Source: Falsirhodobacter flavus (GTDB lineage: Bacteria; Pseudomonadota; Alphaproteobacteria; Rhodobacterales; Rhodobacteraceae). From it: a stretch of 52,740 nucleotides of DNA. How positions within the stretch are numbered: position 1 is the first letter of the stretch; every line of letters starts with the position of its first letter. Below, piece by piece: positions 34,940 through 45,010 of this stretch. A model generated the notes under the pieces. That model was not told the origin of the DNA and made no database searches. It was given only the letters and a program-made list of their open reading frames with translations. Position numbers and translations under genes: made by a program. The stretch spans positions 1 through 52,740 of the forward strand of contig JARWBI010000016.1 in the NCBI GenBank assembly GCA_029846755.1, read 5' to 3'.

Positions 34940-35424
34940 TGCTGATCGCCCATCTTCCAGCGGGATACCTGCTGGCCGATGGGCTTTCGCGTGGCCGCCG
35001 CGACCGCGGGGCGTTGATCGCGGCGGGAACGGTTTCCGCCATCCTGCCCGACCTCGACATGTTCTGGTTCCATCTCGTCAATGGTCGCCAGAACCTGCAC
35101 CACGATTTCCTGTTTCACTGGCCGCTGTTCTGGGTGGCCTTGGCCTGTCCGCTCTGGCTGATGACGCGTGGCACTGCACGGGCATGCGTCGCTGTTGCGC
35201 TGGCGTCGCTCCTATTGCACATGGCGCTTGATAGCGTCGCAGGACATATCAGGTGGCTGGCACCGTTTTCGGACTGGACGCTGAACCTGATCGAGATTCC
35301 CGCGCGTTATGACTGGTGGGTCTGGACCTTCATGCACCACTGGCTGTTCGCAGTGGAGGTCGCAATCGTCATCTGGGCGGCGCTGCGGGCAATGAAAAAG
35401 GCGCCCGGAGGCGCCCCCTCTTAA
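34939..35424 (+). CDS. YdjM-like membrane-bound putative metal-dependent hydrolase
   Basis: The 161-residue protein has about four membrane helices with polar His/Asp groups at their ends: AHLPAGYLLAD, LPDLDMFWFH, HHDFLFHWP and LHMALDS. These match the YdjM (PF04307) pattern in which His and Asp residues are thought to bind metal. The substrate is unknown. It overlaps the prfB stop by one base, so it is coupled to it, and ends in a four-base overlap with the convergent bactofilin gene. Confidence 0.8.
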   Translation: MLIAHLPAGYLLADGLSRGRRDRGALIAAGTVSAILPDLDMFWFHLVNGRQNLHHDFLFHWPLFWVALACPLWLMTRGTARACVAVALASLLLHMALDSVAGHIRWLAPFSDWTLNLIEIPARYDWWVWTFMHHWLFAVEVAIVIWAALRAMKKAPGGAPS

Positions 35425-35912
35425 ACGTCCGCCGGCTTCGCGACCGGCTGCGGCGCAGGCGGCGCGCCGTTGCGGCCCGATTGCAGCGGATCGTCCTGAC
35501 GCTGGACCGAACCCTCGAAATGGGCGCCGGACTCGATGGCGATGGTCTTGTGGATGATGTCGCCCTCGACCCGCGCGGTGGAGGTCAGGCGCACTTTCAG
35601 ACCACGCACGCGGCCGATGACCCGGCCATTCACGACGATGTCGTCGGCCACGATCTCGCCCCGGATGGTGGCGCTTTCGCCGACCGTCAGCAGATGGGCG
35701 CGGATATCGCCCTCGACCGTGCCTTCGACCTGGATGTCGCCCGAGGTCTTCAGATTTCCGGTGACCGTCAGGTCCGACGACAGGATCGACGTCGTGGCCT
35801 TGCCTTTGGGGGTGTTCATTGCTGTGTCCGTGGTCGGCGCGGTAAATTCGCTGCGGGGCTTTTCGCCCTCGGCTTTCGGTCCGGGTTCATTAACTCTGCT
35901 TTTAGAAAACAT
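35421..35912 (-). CDS. Bactofilin
   Basis: Bactofilins are polymerising beta-helix cytoskeletal proteins. The 163-residue product has a disordered N-terminus (about 1-40), a DUF583 beta-helix core (about 42-140) with regular six-residue rungs such as SGDIQVEGTVEGDI and RVEGDIIHKTIAI, and a Pro-rich tail. Its start lies inside the 3' end of the upstream M23 peptidase gene (11-base overlap), so both are likely made together. This pairing is well known: bactofilins position M23 peptidases to alter cell-wall curvature. Confidence 0.92.
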   Translation of the reverse strand: MFSKSRVNEPGPKAEGEKPRSEFTAPTTDTAMNTPKGKATTSILSSDLTVTGNLKTSGDIQVEGTVEGDIRAHLLTVGESATIRGEIVADDIVVNGRVIGRVRGLKVRLTSTARVEGDIIHKTIAIESGAHFEGSVQRQDDPLQSGRNGAPPAPQPVAKPADV

Positions 35913-37224
35913 CTTTCGCCGCCTTGATGAAGGTCATCGGATTGACGAATTCGCCTCCGATGCGCACCTCGTAGTGAAGATGACTGCCGGTGGAACGGCC
36001 CGAACTGCCCATATCACCGATATGATCTCCGCGCGATACCCTATCGCCCACGCTGACGTCGATTTTCGAAAGATGCGCATATCGCGTCTCGATCCCGAAG
36101 TCGTGACGCACGGTAATCATCCGCCCGTAACCGTTCGCCCATCCGGCTTGCGTGACGACGCCATCACCCGTCACGAGGATCGGCGTGCCGATGGGGGCGG
36201 CCATATCGATGCCCGAATGCATCCGGCGTCCTGCGCCTTTCGGATCGCGACGATACCCGAAACCGGAGGAATAGCGGAAGCGGTCGGTGACCGGCATGGC
36301 CAGCGGCGCCTTGGCGGCGGCAAGGCGATACATGTTCATCCGGTCCAGCCCTTCGAGGATCGCATTCGCGCGCGATTCCTCGGGGAAGGCTGCACCGCTC
36401 ATGGTCGAAAGGCTCACGGGGGCAAGAGGGCCGCCTTGACCGGAATAGCCGCGCCGCACCTGCCGCAGCAGATCGTTCGTGTTCAGCCCGGCGGCGGCGA
36501 ACATCTTGTCCAGCGGCTCCATCGACACCGATACCGCGTCTTCCAACTGCGAGAAGATGACGTCGTTGCGGGCTTCCAGCGCGGTCTTTTCCTGGATGAC
36601 CTGCTCGGTTTCCGCTTTGGCGACAAGGGCGGCCTCGGCCAGATCGTCGCGCTGGCGGGCGGTGGCGTTCAGCGCCTCGGTCACCATTTCCAGCGTCTCG
36701 CCCGCGTCGGCATTGTCGCCGCCCGACTGGCCGGCCATCGCCAGCGTCACGCGGTCCACCTCGGCTCGGGCGTCGTCGCGCTCGTCGATGGTGCGGCGCA
36801 GGGTGTTCTGGATGACCTCGATCCCGGTCTCCATCTCGCGTCGCTTGTCTTCGGATTTCAGCAGCCGTTCCTGCATCTGCGAGACTTCGGCAAGGGCGAG
36901 GCTGAAGCGGTCCTGCGCGCGGGTGGCTTCCTCGGCCCGCAGGTCGCGGTCGGCGGACAGCGCGTTCAGGCGGGTTTCGAACAAAGCCTGCTGGCGCGCC
37001 GCGGCGACCTTGCCCGACCCGGTGGAAACCCCGTCCATCATGACGATCGAAGACGCGACGATGGTCCAGCCGATCGCCGCGACCGAACCCGTCAGCAGCG
37101 CAAGCTGCGTCAGCGGGCGTATGCGGATGAAGCGGGTCTGACTGTCGGATTTCAGGAACAGGCGCTGTTCGGGCAGCCAACGTTCCAGCGCGGTGTTGAG
37201 CCGATAGGTCAGACGGGTCAGCAC
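35902..37224 (-). CDS. Membrane-anchored M23 peptidase with coiled coil (DUF5930-like)
   Basis: The 440-residue protein has a cytoplasmic N-terminus, a membrane helix near 41-63 (LALLTGSVAAIGWTIVAS), a long coiled coil (about 75-235) and a C-terminal LytM/M23 domain (about 325-435). Zinc ligands appear in MHSGIDMAAP (His, Asp) and HLHYEVRI (His), and the catalytic His in RYAHLSK. All are intact, so the enzyme should cut peptidoglycan crosslinks. It overlaps the bactofilin gene and lacks the ligand losses seen in purely regulatory LytM factors. Confidence 0.92.
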   Translation of the reverse strand: MLTRLTYRLNTALERWLPEQRLFLKSDSQTRFIRIRPLTQLALLTGSVAAIGWTIVASSIVMMDGVSTGSGKVAAARQQALFETRLNALSADRDLRAEEATRAQDRFSLALAEVSQMQERLLKSEDKRREMETGIEVIQNTLRRTIDERDDARAEVDRVTLAMAGQSGGDNADAGETLEMVTEALNATARQRDDLAEAALVAKAETEQVIQEKTALEARNDVIFSQLEDAVSVSMEPLDKMFAAAGLNTNDLLRQVRRGYSGQGGPLAPVSLSTMSGAAFPEESRANAILEGLDRMNMYRLAAAKAPLAMPVTDRFRYSSGFGYRRDPKGAGRRMHSGIDMAAPIGTPILVTGDGVVTQAGWANGYGRMITVRHDFGIETRYAHLSKIDVSVGDRVSRGDHIGDMGSSGRSTGSHLHYEVRIGGEFVNPMTFIKAAKDVF

Positions 37225-37447
37225 GGGTTGTTTTTCCGTTCGTTGTTTCCAAGATCGGGTCGCCCGACCGGAGACGGCCGCACGGTCATCGACGTGCGGC
37301 TGTTGCCTGACTCGTCGTTTCCTGTCCCAAAGTCTGATTACGCCGGGGCGGGTATGAGGAGCAACCCGTTTGGCGGCAGGTTCCTGTCCTGCGGCGGAAC
37401 CCTGCCTGTATGAGCGGATTTTCGCGCAGTGAGCACAACTTCAGGTT

Positions 37448-38251
37448 TCACCCGTCCGCCAGGGGCCAATAGAAATCCAGCGGCAGCCCTGCTTCGGCAC
37501 GTTTTTCGTCGTTGAATGGCGGTTTCAGGGTTCCCGGAAAATATCGGCGCACGAGATCGTGGAAGACCTCCTTCGGGTCCAGATCCTGCCGTCCGCACAA
37601 AAAGTTGAACCATTTGGAGCCATAGGCGACATGCCCGACCTCCTCGGCATAGATCGTTTCCAGCGCGGAAACCGCATTTGCATGCTTCGCCTTGCGAAAA
37701 ACCTCGATCATACCGGGCGTCACGTCCAGTCCGCGCGCTTCCAGCACCATCGGCACCACGGCCAACCGGGCCATCAGATCGCCTGCGGTCTCCTCGGCGG
37801 AACGCCACATTCCGGCATGGGCGGGCAGGGCGCCGTAGTGGGAGCCGACCTCCTCAAGACAGTCGCACATCAGGTTGAAATGCTTGGATTCCTCATCTGC
37901 CGCCCTGACCCAGTCGTCGAACCAGCCAAGCGGCATCGGGACATGAGCAAAGCGGGCGACGATGTCCCAATGCAGGTCCACGGCGCTGAGTTCGATATGT
38001 GCCACGGCGTGCAGCAGGGCGATTCGCCCCGCAGGCGTTCCGGGGCCGCGCCGGGGCACATCGCGCGGGGACAGCAGTTCCGGACGATCCGGCCGCGCGG
38101 GCCGGTCGGGTGGAACGGCTTGCCCGATCGGAAGGGGATCGCCCGCCTCGCGCGATGCGAACCACTTTGCCGCATGGTGCCGTGACAGCGCGGTCTTTTC
38201 GCGCCCATCGGCGGTGTTCAGCACCGCCACGGCCATTTCCGTAAGCGTCAC
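37448..38251 (-). CDS. DUF455 ferritin-like protein
   Basis: The 267-residue protein starts at GTG 38251, which overlaps the bcp stop (GTGA). The core is a four-helix ferritin-like bundle with carboxylate/His pairs: HAVAHIELSAVDLHWD, ADEESKHFNLM, EARGLDVTP and YAEEVGHVAYGSKWF. Such sites bind two metals. The function is not established; relatives include MiaE-like tRNA hydroxylases. A longer frame to 38311 runs inside bcp and is rejected. Coupling to a peroxiredoxin hints at an oxidative-stress context. Confidence 0.88.
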   Translation of the reverse strand: MTLTEMAVAVLNTADGREKTALSRHHAAKWFASREAGDPLPIGQAVPPDRPARPDRPELLSPRDVPRRGPGTPAGRIALLHAVAHIELSAVDLHWDIVARFAHVPMPLGWFDDWVRAADEESKHFNLMCDCLEEVGSHYGALPAHAGMWRSAEETAGDLMARLAVVPMVLEARGLDVTPGMIEVFRKAKHANAVSALETIYAEEVGHVAYGSKWFNFLCGRQDLDPKEVFHDLVRRYFPGTLKPPFNDEKRAEAGLPLDFYWPLADG

Positions 38252-38694
38252 AGCGCGCGCGCCGCAGCCAGAACCTCTTCGGCATGGCCAGCGACCTTGA
38301 CCTTGCGCCATTCGCGAACGATCTCGCCCGCCCCGTCGATCAGGAAGGTCGCGCGTTCGATGCCCATGGATTTCTTGCCATACATGTTCTTTTCGACCCA
38401 GACGCCGAAATCCTCGGCCACGGTTCCGGTGTCGGAGACCAGCGTGATCCCCAGCCCGTGCTTGCCGCAGAACTTTTCATGCGCGGCGAGGCTGTCCTTG
38501 GAGATGCCGATCACGCGGATGCCCGCCGCGTCGAATTCGGGCTTCATGCGGTTGAAATCCTGCGCCTCAAGCGTGCAGCCAGGCGTGTCGTCGCGGGGAT
38601 AGAAATACAGCACCACCACCTGCGGGCGCAGCGCCGAAAGCGTGATTTCGCCTTCCGTCGAGGGCAGGGTAAAATCGGGGCTTGGGCGGGACAT
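38248..38694 (-). CDS. bcp: Thioredoxin-dependent peroxiredoxin (BCP type)
   Basis: The 148-residue enzyme reduces hydrogen peroxide and organic peroxides. The peroxidatic Cys40 lies in DDTPGCTLEAQDF; a second Cys (HEKFCGKHG) is further on at about 76-84, in the position of a resolving Cys for some BCP enzymes. The start at 38694 (MSRPSPDF) is favoured because AAGGAAGGA is correctly spaced; the ATG two codons earlier touches that site. It is translationally coupled to the DUF455 gene. Confidence 0.93.
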   Translation of the reverse strand: MSRPSPDFTLPSTEGEITLSALRPQVVVLYFYPRDDTPGCTLEAQDFNRMKPEFDAAGIRVIGISKDSLAAHEKFCGKHGLGITLVSDTGTVAEDFGVWVEKNMYGKKSMGIERATFLIDGAGEIVREWRKVKVAGHAEEVLAAARAL

Positions 38695-38762
38695 GGCCAT
38701 TCCTTCCTTTTGCGGATCGGGTTTTTGTTGCCTTCGCCGCAGGATAAAGGCAAGCCCCGGGG

Positions 38763-41700
38763 ATGGAGCAGGAAAGGCGGCGCGTGAGGAAAATCTGGCT
38801 GGCGCTTGGGATTCCGGTCGCTGTGATCGCGGGGGGCGTCGGATTTCTGGCGGTGACGGGCACTGCGCTGCCGATGCCGGGTTGGGTTCTGGCCAAGGCG
38901 GAAGCGCGGGCGAACCGCGCCCTGCAAGCCGCCGGAACCGTCGGGGCCGAGGTCAGCATCGGCGATGCGCGGCTGGTGATCGACCGCCGCCTGATGCCGC
39001 GCCTGCGCCTATACGATCTGCGGCTGCTGGAGGCGTCGGGCACGCCGATGCTGATCCTGCCCGAACTGCGCGTGGCTTTCGATCGCCCGGACCCGTGGGA
39101 TCTGGTCCCGCGTCCGCGTCTGGTGCTGCTCTCGGGCGCCAGGTTGTTCGCGCGGCGGCAGGAGGATGGCAGCTTCGATCTGGCCTTCGGCGTCAACCCC
39201 GGCGGCACGCGGATCGACAGCTATTCCGCCGCCATGGCCGAGATCGACCGCCTGTTCACGTTGCCGGCCCTGTCCAGCCTGCAACGGGTGGAGGCCGAAG
39301 ACCTGACCCTGACCGTCCAGGATGCCCGCGCGCTGCGCACATGGGAACTGGACGAGGGCGCGCTGAAGATCGAGGTGCGTGACGCCGATATCGAGGCGGG
39401 CCTGTCCGCCCGCGTTCATGGCAGCGAGGAAGGCCGCATCGGCCTGACCTTCCTGACCCAGCGCGGATCGACCGAAACGCGCATGACAGCGATGGTCGAG
39501 GATATCGCCGCCGCCGACATTGCCGAGCAGGCGGCCCCGCTGGCTCCGCTTGCGGTTCTGGATGCCAGCGTCTCGGGGCAGGTGACGGCGGGGGTGGATG
39601 CGGGCGGGGTGCTGTCGCAATTCGCGGCCTCGTTGAACCTCGGCCCCGGCGCGCTGTCCCCGACCGAGGATACTCTGCCCATCGCCTTCGATGCAGCCTC
39701 CATGGCGCTGACCTATGATCCATCGGCGCAGAAGGTGTCGCTGGTTGACCTGACCGTGGACAGCAAGACGCTGCGGGTCAAGGCGACGGGGCATTCCTAT
39801 CTGAAGGATCTGCGCGGCGGCCTGCCGGAGACGGTGATCGGGCAGATTCGTTTCGCCGACATCTCGGTCGATCCCGAGGGGCTGTTCACCGAGCCGGTGC
39901 GTTTTTCCGGCGGCTGGCTGGATGCGCGGCTGCGGCTAAACCCGTTCACGGTGGATATCGGGCAGCTTGCGCTGGCCGAGGGCGACCGCCACCTGCGCGG
40001 GCACGGCCATGTGCAGGCGGCCCCGGGGGGCTGGCGCGTCGCCTTCGACACCGCGCTGAACGAGATCGAGCGGAGCGATCTGCTGGCGCTCTGGCCCGTC
40101 GCGCTGGTGCCGCGCACCCGTGAATGGCTGTCGGAAAACGTGCTGGAGGCAGACCTGCGCAACGTCGATGCCGCGATCCGGCTCGATCCGGGACAGGAGC
40201 CGAAACTGTCGCTTGGTTATGAATTCGACGGGGCCGAGGCGCGGTTCCTGCGCACCCTGCCGCCGATCGAGGATGGGCGGGGTTATGCCTCCATCGACCG
40301 GGACCGCTATTCCATGACGCTGGAACGGGGGCGGGTGATGCCGCCCGAAGGCGGCTTGGTCGATGCGGCGGACTCGGTGTTTCTGGTGCGCGACATTCGC
40401 CAGAAGCCGACCATGGCCGAGATACGTCTGCGCACCCGCAGTTCCGTCACCGCCGCCCTGTCGCTGCTGGATCAGCCGCCGTTCGGCTTCATGACCAAGG
40501 CGGGCCGATCCGTTCATGTGGGGACCGGCGAGGCCGAGGTCGCCGCGACCCTGCACGTTCCCCTCGTGCGCGGGATCAAGGTCGATCAGGTCGATTTCGA
40601 TGTGGCGGGCACGATCCGCGATTTCTCGTCCGATGTGCTGGTGCCGGGGCGGACACTGGCCTCGGACGCGCTGCAGCTGACGGCGGGGCCGGACCGGCTG
40701 CGGATCGGCGGGCCGGGGCGGCTTGGGCAGGTCGGCTTCGACGGAGCCTATGAGCTGTCGCTGAAGCGAGAGGATCAGGGCCGCGCTTTCGTCGAAGGCA
40801 ATGTGGTGCTGTCCGAGGCGGCGGTCGAGGAGTTTCGGCTGGGCCTGCCCGCTGGCATGATCTCGGGTCAGGGGCTGGGGCAGGCGCGGATTGATCTGGC
40901 CAAGGGCGTGCCGCCGGAACTGGCGTTGTCCTCGGACCTAAGGGGGGTGGGCGTGTCGCTGCCCGCGATCGGCTGGCAGAAGGCGGCGGGCGCTGCAGGG
41001 CGGCTTGTCGTCGGGGCGACGCTGTCCGACCCACCCGCCGTGCAGCGGCTGGAGGTCGAAGGCGGCGGGATGACCGCATCTGGAAGCGTGTCGCTGACGG
41101 ATGCCGGGCTCGATGCCGCGCGCTTCGACCGGGTGCGGCTGAACGGCTGGCTCGACGCGCCGGTGACGCTGTCGGGGCGCGGGCAGGGGCGCTCGCCGCA
41201 GGTGAATGTGAATGGCGGGCGCATCGACCTGCGGCAGTTGAAGTTGGACGCGTCGGGGTCCGGCGGCGGCGGCGATCCGACCCCGGTGCGGCTGCGGCTG
41301 GACGAATTGCGGATTGGCGAGAAACTGGCGCTGACCGGGGTGTCGGGCGATTTCAACACCCAGGGCGGCTTCAACGGGCGGTTCGCAGGGCTGGTGAACG
41401 GCGGCGCGCCGGTGAACGGCATCGTCGGCCCGGTCAAGGGCGGCACGGGCGTCAAGCTGACGGCGGCGGATGCGGGGCAGGTGCTTGCCTCGGCCGGGCT
41501 GTTCCCCAACGCACGCGGCGGCGCGCTGGACGTGGTGCTGGAGCCGGAGGGGCGCGACGGATATTACCGGGGCCGGGCGCGGGCGAACGGTGTGCGGGTG
41601 CAGAACGTGCCGGTGCTGGCGGCGCTGTTGAACGCCGTGTCCGTCGTGGGGCTGCTGGAGCAGCTGAACGGGTCCGGCATCCTGTTCCAGAACGTCGATG

Positions 41701-42017
41701 CCGAGTTCCGCTTGACCCCCGCCGCGATCGAGGTCACGAGGGGCGCCGCGGTCGGTGCCTCGCTTGGGGTGTCGCTGGCCGGGGTTTACGGGATGGCGGA
41801 CAAGCGGTTCATGATGCAGGGCGTGATCTCTCCGATCTATCTGCTGAATGGGATCGGCGAGCTTGTCTCGCAGCGGGGCGAGGGGCTGTTCGGCTTCAAC
41901 TATCGCCTGTCGGGGACGGCGGACGATCCGCAGGTTTCCGTCAACCCGTTGTCGCTGCTGACCCCCGGCGCCTTCCGCGAGATTTTCCGCAATCCTCCGC
42001 CACGGCTGGCCGAATGA
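38763..42017 (+). CDS. AsmA-like/YhdP-type large membrane-anchored protein
   Basis: The 1084-residue protein has an N-terminal membrane helix (about 10-32, [21 protein letters not shown]) followed by a very long repetitive beta-rich periplasmic region and a C-terminal AsmA-like segment. This is the DUF3971/AsmA architecture of YhdP and TamB-type bridge proteins, which form hydrophobic grooves carrying phospholipids between membranes. Starts at ATG 38763 or GTG 38784 (AGGAAAGG upstream) are both possible. The last codons overlap queA by four bases. The exact subfamily is uncertain. Confidence 0.8.
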   Translation: MEQERRRVRKIWLALGIPVAVIAGGVGFLAVTGTALPMPGWVLAKAEARANRALQAAGTVGAEVSIGDARLVIDRRLMPRLRLYDLRLLEASGTPMLILPELRVAFDRPDPWDLVPRPRLVLLSGARLFARRQEDGSFDLAFGVNPGGTRIDSYSAAMAEIDRLFTLPALSSLQRVEAEDLTLTVQDARALRTWELDEGALKIEVRDADIEAGLSARVHGSEEGRIGLTFLTQRGSTETRMTAMVEDIAAADIAEQAAPLAPLAVLDASVSGQVTAGVDAGGVLSQFAASLNLGPGALSPTEDTLPIAFDAASMALTYDPSAQKVSLVDLTVDSKTLRVKATGHSYLKDLRGGLPETVIGQIRFADISVDPEGLFTEPVRFSGGWLDARLRLNPFTVDIGQLALAEGDRHLRGHGHVQAAPGGWRVAFDTALNEIERSDLLALWPVALVPRTREWLSENVLEADLRNVDAAIRLDPGQEPKLSLGYEFDGAEARFLRTLPPIEDGRGYASIDRDRYSMTLERGRVMPPEGGLVDAADSVFLVRDIRQKPTMAEIRLRTRSSVTAALSLLDQPPFGFMTKAGRSVHVGTGEAEVAATLHVPLVRGIKVDQVDFDVAGTIRDFSSDVLVPGRTLASDALQLTAGPDRLRIGGPGRLGQVGFDGAYELSLKREDQGRAFVEGNVVLSEAAVEEFRLGLPAGMISGQGLGQARIDLAKGVPPELALSSDLRGVGVSLPAIGWQKAAGAAGRLVVGATLSDPPAVQRLEVEGGGMTASGSVSLTDAGLDAARFDRVRLNGWLDAPVTLSGRGQGRSPQVNVNGGRIDLRQLKLDASGSGGGGDPTPVRLRLDELRIGEKLALTGVSGDFNTQGGFNGRFAGLVNGGAPVNGIVGPVKGGTGVKLTAADAGQVLASAGLFPNARGGALDVVLEPEGRDGYYRGRARANGVRVQNVPVLAALLNAVSVVGLLEQLNGSGILFQNVDAEFRLTPAAIEVTRGAAVGASLGVSLAGVYGMADKRFMMQGVISPIYLLNGIGELVSQRGEGLFGFNYRLSGTADDPQVSVNPLSLLTPGAFREIFRNPPPRLAE

Positions 42018-43057
42018 AACTTTCCGACTTCGACTTCCACCTTCCCGAAGATCTGATCGCAACGCGGCCCGCGAAACCGCGCACATCGGCGCGGCTGCTG
42101 TTGGCCGAGGGGGACGCGATCCGTGATCTGCATGTGCGCGATCTGGTCGATCTGTTCCGCCCCGGCGACCGGCTTGTGCTGAACAACACCAAAGTCATCC
42201 CTGCGCGGCTGACCGGGCGGCGCAGGCGCGGCGAGGCCGAGGCGAAGATCGAGATCACGCTGCTGGAGCCTGCCGTGAACGGCTGGCGCGCATTGGCAAA
42301 ACCGCTGCGGAAACTGGCAGTGGGCGAGACCGTGGTGTTTTCGGACCGCCTGTCCGCAACGGTGGCCGAGAAGTCGGAAACCGACCTGATCCTGACCTTC
42401 CACGCTGACGATTTCGACGCCGCGCTGGCGGAGGCAGGGGCGATGCCGCTGCCCCCCTATATCGCCGCCAAACGCGCGCCCGACGCGCAGGACAAGGACG
42501 ATTATCAGACCGTCTTTGCCCGTCATTCCGGCGCGGTCGCGGCCCCGACCGCCAGCCTCCATTTCGATGCCGAACTGCTGGAGGCCCTGCGCGCCAAGGG
42601 CGTCGCCTTCACCGAGGTCACGCTGCATGTCGGCGCTGGCACCTTCCTGCCTGTGAAGGTCGAGGACGTGACGACCCACCGCATGCACGCCGAATGGGGC
42701 GAGGTGACGCCCGAGGCCGCCGCCGCCATCAATGCGACCAAGGATGCGGGCGGGCGGGTGATCCCGGTCGGCACCACGGCGCTGCGGCTGATCGAATCGG
42801 CTGCCGCCTCGGGGCGGGTCGAGCCGTTCCGCGCGGCGACCGATATCTTCATCTATCCCGGTTATCGTTTCCGGGTGACGGATGCGCTTATGACCAATTT
42901 CCACCTGCCGAAGTCCACGCTGCTGATGCTGGTCTCGGCGCTGATGGGGGCGGAAACGGTCCGGCGCATCTACGATCACGCGGTGTCGAAGAATTATCGT
43001 TTCTTTTCTTATGGCGATGCGTCACTTCTGATCCCTGACGCGGACGGGCGGCAATAA
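42014..43057 (+). CDS. queA: S-adenosylmethionine:tRNA ribosyltransferase-isomerase
   Basis: QueA transfers and rearranges the ribosyl part of SAM onto preQ1-modified tRNA to make epoxyqueuosine. The 347-residue protein shows the family start ([18 protein letters not shown]), [30 protein letters not shown] and [15 protein letters not shown]. The start overlaps the AsmA-like stop (ATGA). Confidence 0.96.
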   Translation: MKLSDFDFHLPEDLIATRPAKPRTSARLLLAEGDAIRDLHVRDLVDLFRPGDRLVLNNTKVIPARLTGRRRRGEAEAKIEITLLEPAVNGWRALAKPLRKLAVGETVVFSDRLSATVAEKSETDLILTFHADDFDAALAEAGAMPLPPYIAAKRAPDAQDKDDYQTVFARHSGAVAAPTASLHFDAELLEALRAKGVAFTEVTLHVGAGTFLPVKVEDVTTHRMHAEWGEVTPEAAAAINATKDAGGRVIPVGTTALRLIESAAASGRVEPFRAATDIFIYPGYRFRVTDALMTNFHLPKSTLLMLVSALMGAETVRRIYDHAVSKNYRFFSYGDASLLIPDADGRQ

Positions 43058-43124
43058 GCCGCTTCCGAACCTGACCTTTCGCGCCCGCGCCTTATGTTGA
43101 ACCGGCGAATTACCGGAGCCTTCC

Positions 43125-44381
43125 ATGCTGAGCGTCTTTTCCTCCACCTGGCCGCTGCTGATCGGCGTTCTGCTGCTGATGGTGGGGAACGGGGTGCAAA
43201 GCTCGCTTCTGGGCATCCGGGGCGCGATCGAGGGATTCTCGACGCTGGAAATGTCCATCGTCATGTCGGCCTATTTCGCGGGGTTCCTCTTGGGCTCGCG
43301 CACGGTGCCGGGGATGATCCAGCGGGTGGGACATGTGCGGGTCTTTGCCGCGCTTGGCTCGATGATCTCGGCGGTGCTGGTCTGTTATCCGGTGATGCCC
43401 GACTGGATGATCTGGGCGGCCATGCGGGTGCTGATCGGGTTCAGCTTCTCGGGCGTCTATATCACCGCCGAAAGCTGGCTGAACAACACCTCCAGCAACG
43501 AAACGCGCGGGCAGGCGCTGTCGCTTTACATGATCGTGCAGATGGCGGGCATCATCTCGGCCCAGATGCTGCTGAACGTAGCAGACCCGGCGGGCTTTTC
43601 GCTGTTCGTGATCCCCTCGGTGCTGGTCAGCTTCGCCTTCATCCCGATCCTCATCACCGTGACGCAGGCGCCGACCTTCGATACGACCGAACGGCTCAGC
43701 TTTGCCAAGCTCTACGAGGTCTCGCCCCTTGGCGTCGTGGGGATGTTCCTGACGGGGGGAGTGTTCGCGGCGATGTTCGGAATGGCGTCGGTCTGGGGGA
43801 CGATCGCGGGGCTTTCGGTCGCGCAGATCTCGCTGTTCATCGCGGCGATGTATGGCGGGGGGCTGGCGTTCCAGTATCCGATCGGCTGGATTTCGGACCG
43901 GATGGACCGGCGGATCGTGATCGCGGCGCTGGCGGCGGCGGGATCGCTGGTGATGCTGCTGGGCGTATTCACCCCGGTCAACATGTGGTTACTGACGCCC
44001 ATCGCCGTGATGCTGGGCGGGATCGCGAACCCGCTTTATTCGCTGCTGATCGCACATACGAACGACTTTCTGGAAAAGCAGCAGATGGCGGGGGCAAGCG
44101 CGGGGCTTTTGTTCATGAACGGGCTGGGCGCGATTGCCGGTCCACTTCTGACAGGCTGGCTGATGGACCGGATGGGCCCCTCGGGGTTCTTCGTGTTCAT
44201 TCTGGTTCTGATGGCGGCGCTGACCGCCTATGCTGCCTGGCGGATGACGCAGCGCACCGCACCGCGCCCCGAGGAAACCGGCACCTTTGCCGTCGTGGCC
44301 CCCACGGCGCAGACGGTTGCCGTCGGTGTTCTGATGGAGGAGGCGGGGCAGGATACCGCCGCCACCCGAGAGGAGAAATAA
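43125..44381 (+). CDS. MFS transporter (YcaD-like)
   Basis: The 418-residue protein has twelve predicted membrane helices. Between helices 2 and 3 lies LGSRTVPGMIQRVGHVRVF, a variant of the MFS loop motif, and the second half has the matching ISDRMDRRIVIA. The C-terminal ~45 residues are a soluble tail. The substrate is unknown; relatives are annotated as drug or metabolite exporters. It is followed one base later by the DUF924 gene, likely in one operon. Confidence 0.88.
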   Translation: MLSVFSSTWPLLIGVLLLMVGNGVQSSLLGIRGAIEGFSTLEMSIVMSAYFAGFLLGSRTVPGMIQRVGHVRVFAALGSMISAVLVCYPVMPDWMIWAAMRVLIGFSFSGVYITAESWLNNTSSNETRGQALSLYMIVQMAGIISAQMLLNVADPAGFSLFVIPSVLVSFAFIPILITVTQAPTFDTTERLSFAKLYEVSPLGVVGMFLTGGVFAAMFGMASVWGTIAGLSVAQISLFIAAMYGGGLAFQYPIGWISDRMDRRIVIAALAAAGSLVMLLGVFTPVNMWLLTPIAVMLGGIANPLYSLLIAHTNDFLEKQQMAGASAGLLFMNGLGAIAGPLLTGWLMDRMGPSGFFVFILVLMAALTAYAAWRMTQRTAPRPEETGTFAVVAPTAQTVAVGVLMEEAGQDTAATREEK

Positions 44382-44382
44382 G

Positions 44383-44976
44383 ATGGACGATCCTGAAAGC
44401 GTGCTGGACTTCTGGCTTGGCGAGCTGGACCCCGAGGATTGGTATTCGGGCGAGCCGGAACTGGACGAGGAAATCCGCGAACGGTTCGGCGACCTTTGGC
44501 AGGCCGCGCATGATGGCGGGCTGGAGCATTGGGTCGACGGCCCGGCGGGGACGCTGGCCTATCTGATCGTGACGGATCAGTTTCCGCGCAACCTGTTCCG
44601 CGGGCAGGCGAAGGCCTTTGCGACCGATCCGAAGGCCCGCGCCGCCGCCCGCCGCGCATTGGAGCAAGGCTGGGACATGGCAGTGCCCGTGCCCGAACGA
44701 CAATTCATATATCTGCCCTTCGAGCATTCGGAGGAGATCGAGGATCAGGACCTTTCAGTCACCCTTTTCGGGGATCGGATCGAGGACCCCGAGAGCCTTC
44801 TCCACGCCCGTGCGCACCAGTCGATCATCGCGCGCTTCGGGCGCTTTCCGTTTCGCAATGCAGCGCTTGGCCGCGATGCGACGGCCGAGGAAACTGCGTT
44901 CATGGAACAAGGCGCCTACATGGGTGAGGTCGAACGGCTTCGCGGCAAGCCTTCGTTGCGCGCAGTCAAGGAATAG
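44383..44976 (+). CDS. DUF924 family protein
   Basis: The 197-residue, all-helical protein has the DUF924 features: VLDFWLGELDPEDWY at the start, TLAYLIVTDQFPRNLFRG near 62-79, FIYLPFEHSEEIEDQ near 107-121 and RFGRFPFRN near 150. Residues of these blocks form a TPR-like surface; the function is unknown. GAGAGGAG lies upstream. It is adjacent to the MFS gene and 34 bases before lpd. Confidence 0.9.
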   Translation: MDDPESVLDFWLGELDPEDWYSGEPELDEEIRERFGDLWQAAHDGGLEHWVDGPAGTLAYLIVTDQFPRNLFRGQAKAFATDPKARAAARRALEQGWDMAVPVPERQFIYLPFEHSEEIEDQDLSVTLFGDRIEDPESLLHARAHQSIIARFGRFPFRNAALGRDATAEETAFMEQGAYMGEVERLRGKPSLRAVKE

Positions 44977-45010
44977 TTTAACACTGAACTAGTTTTCAGC
45001 GGAGGGTCCG

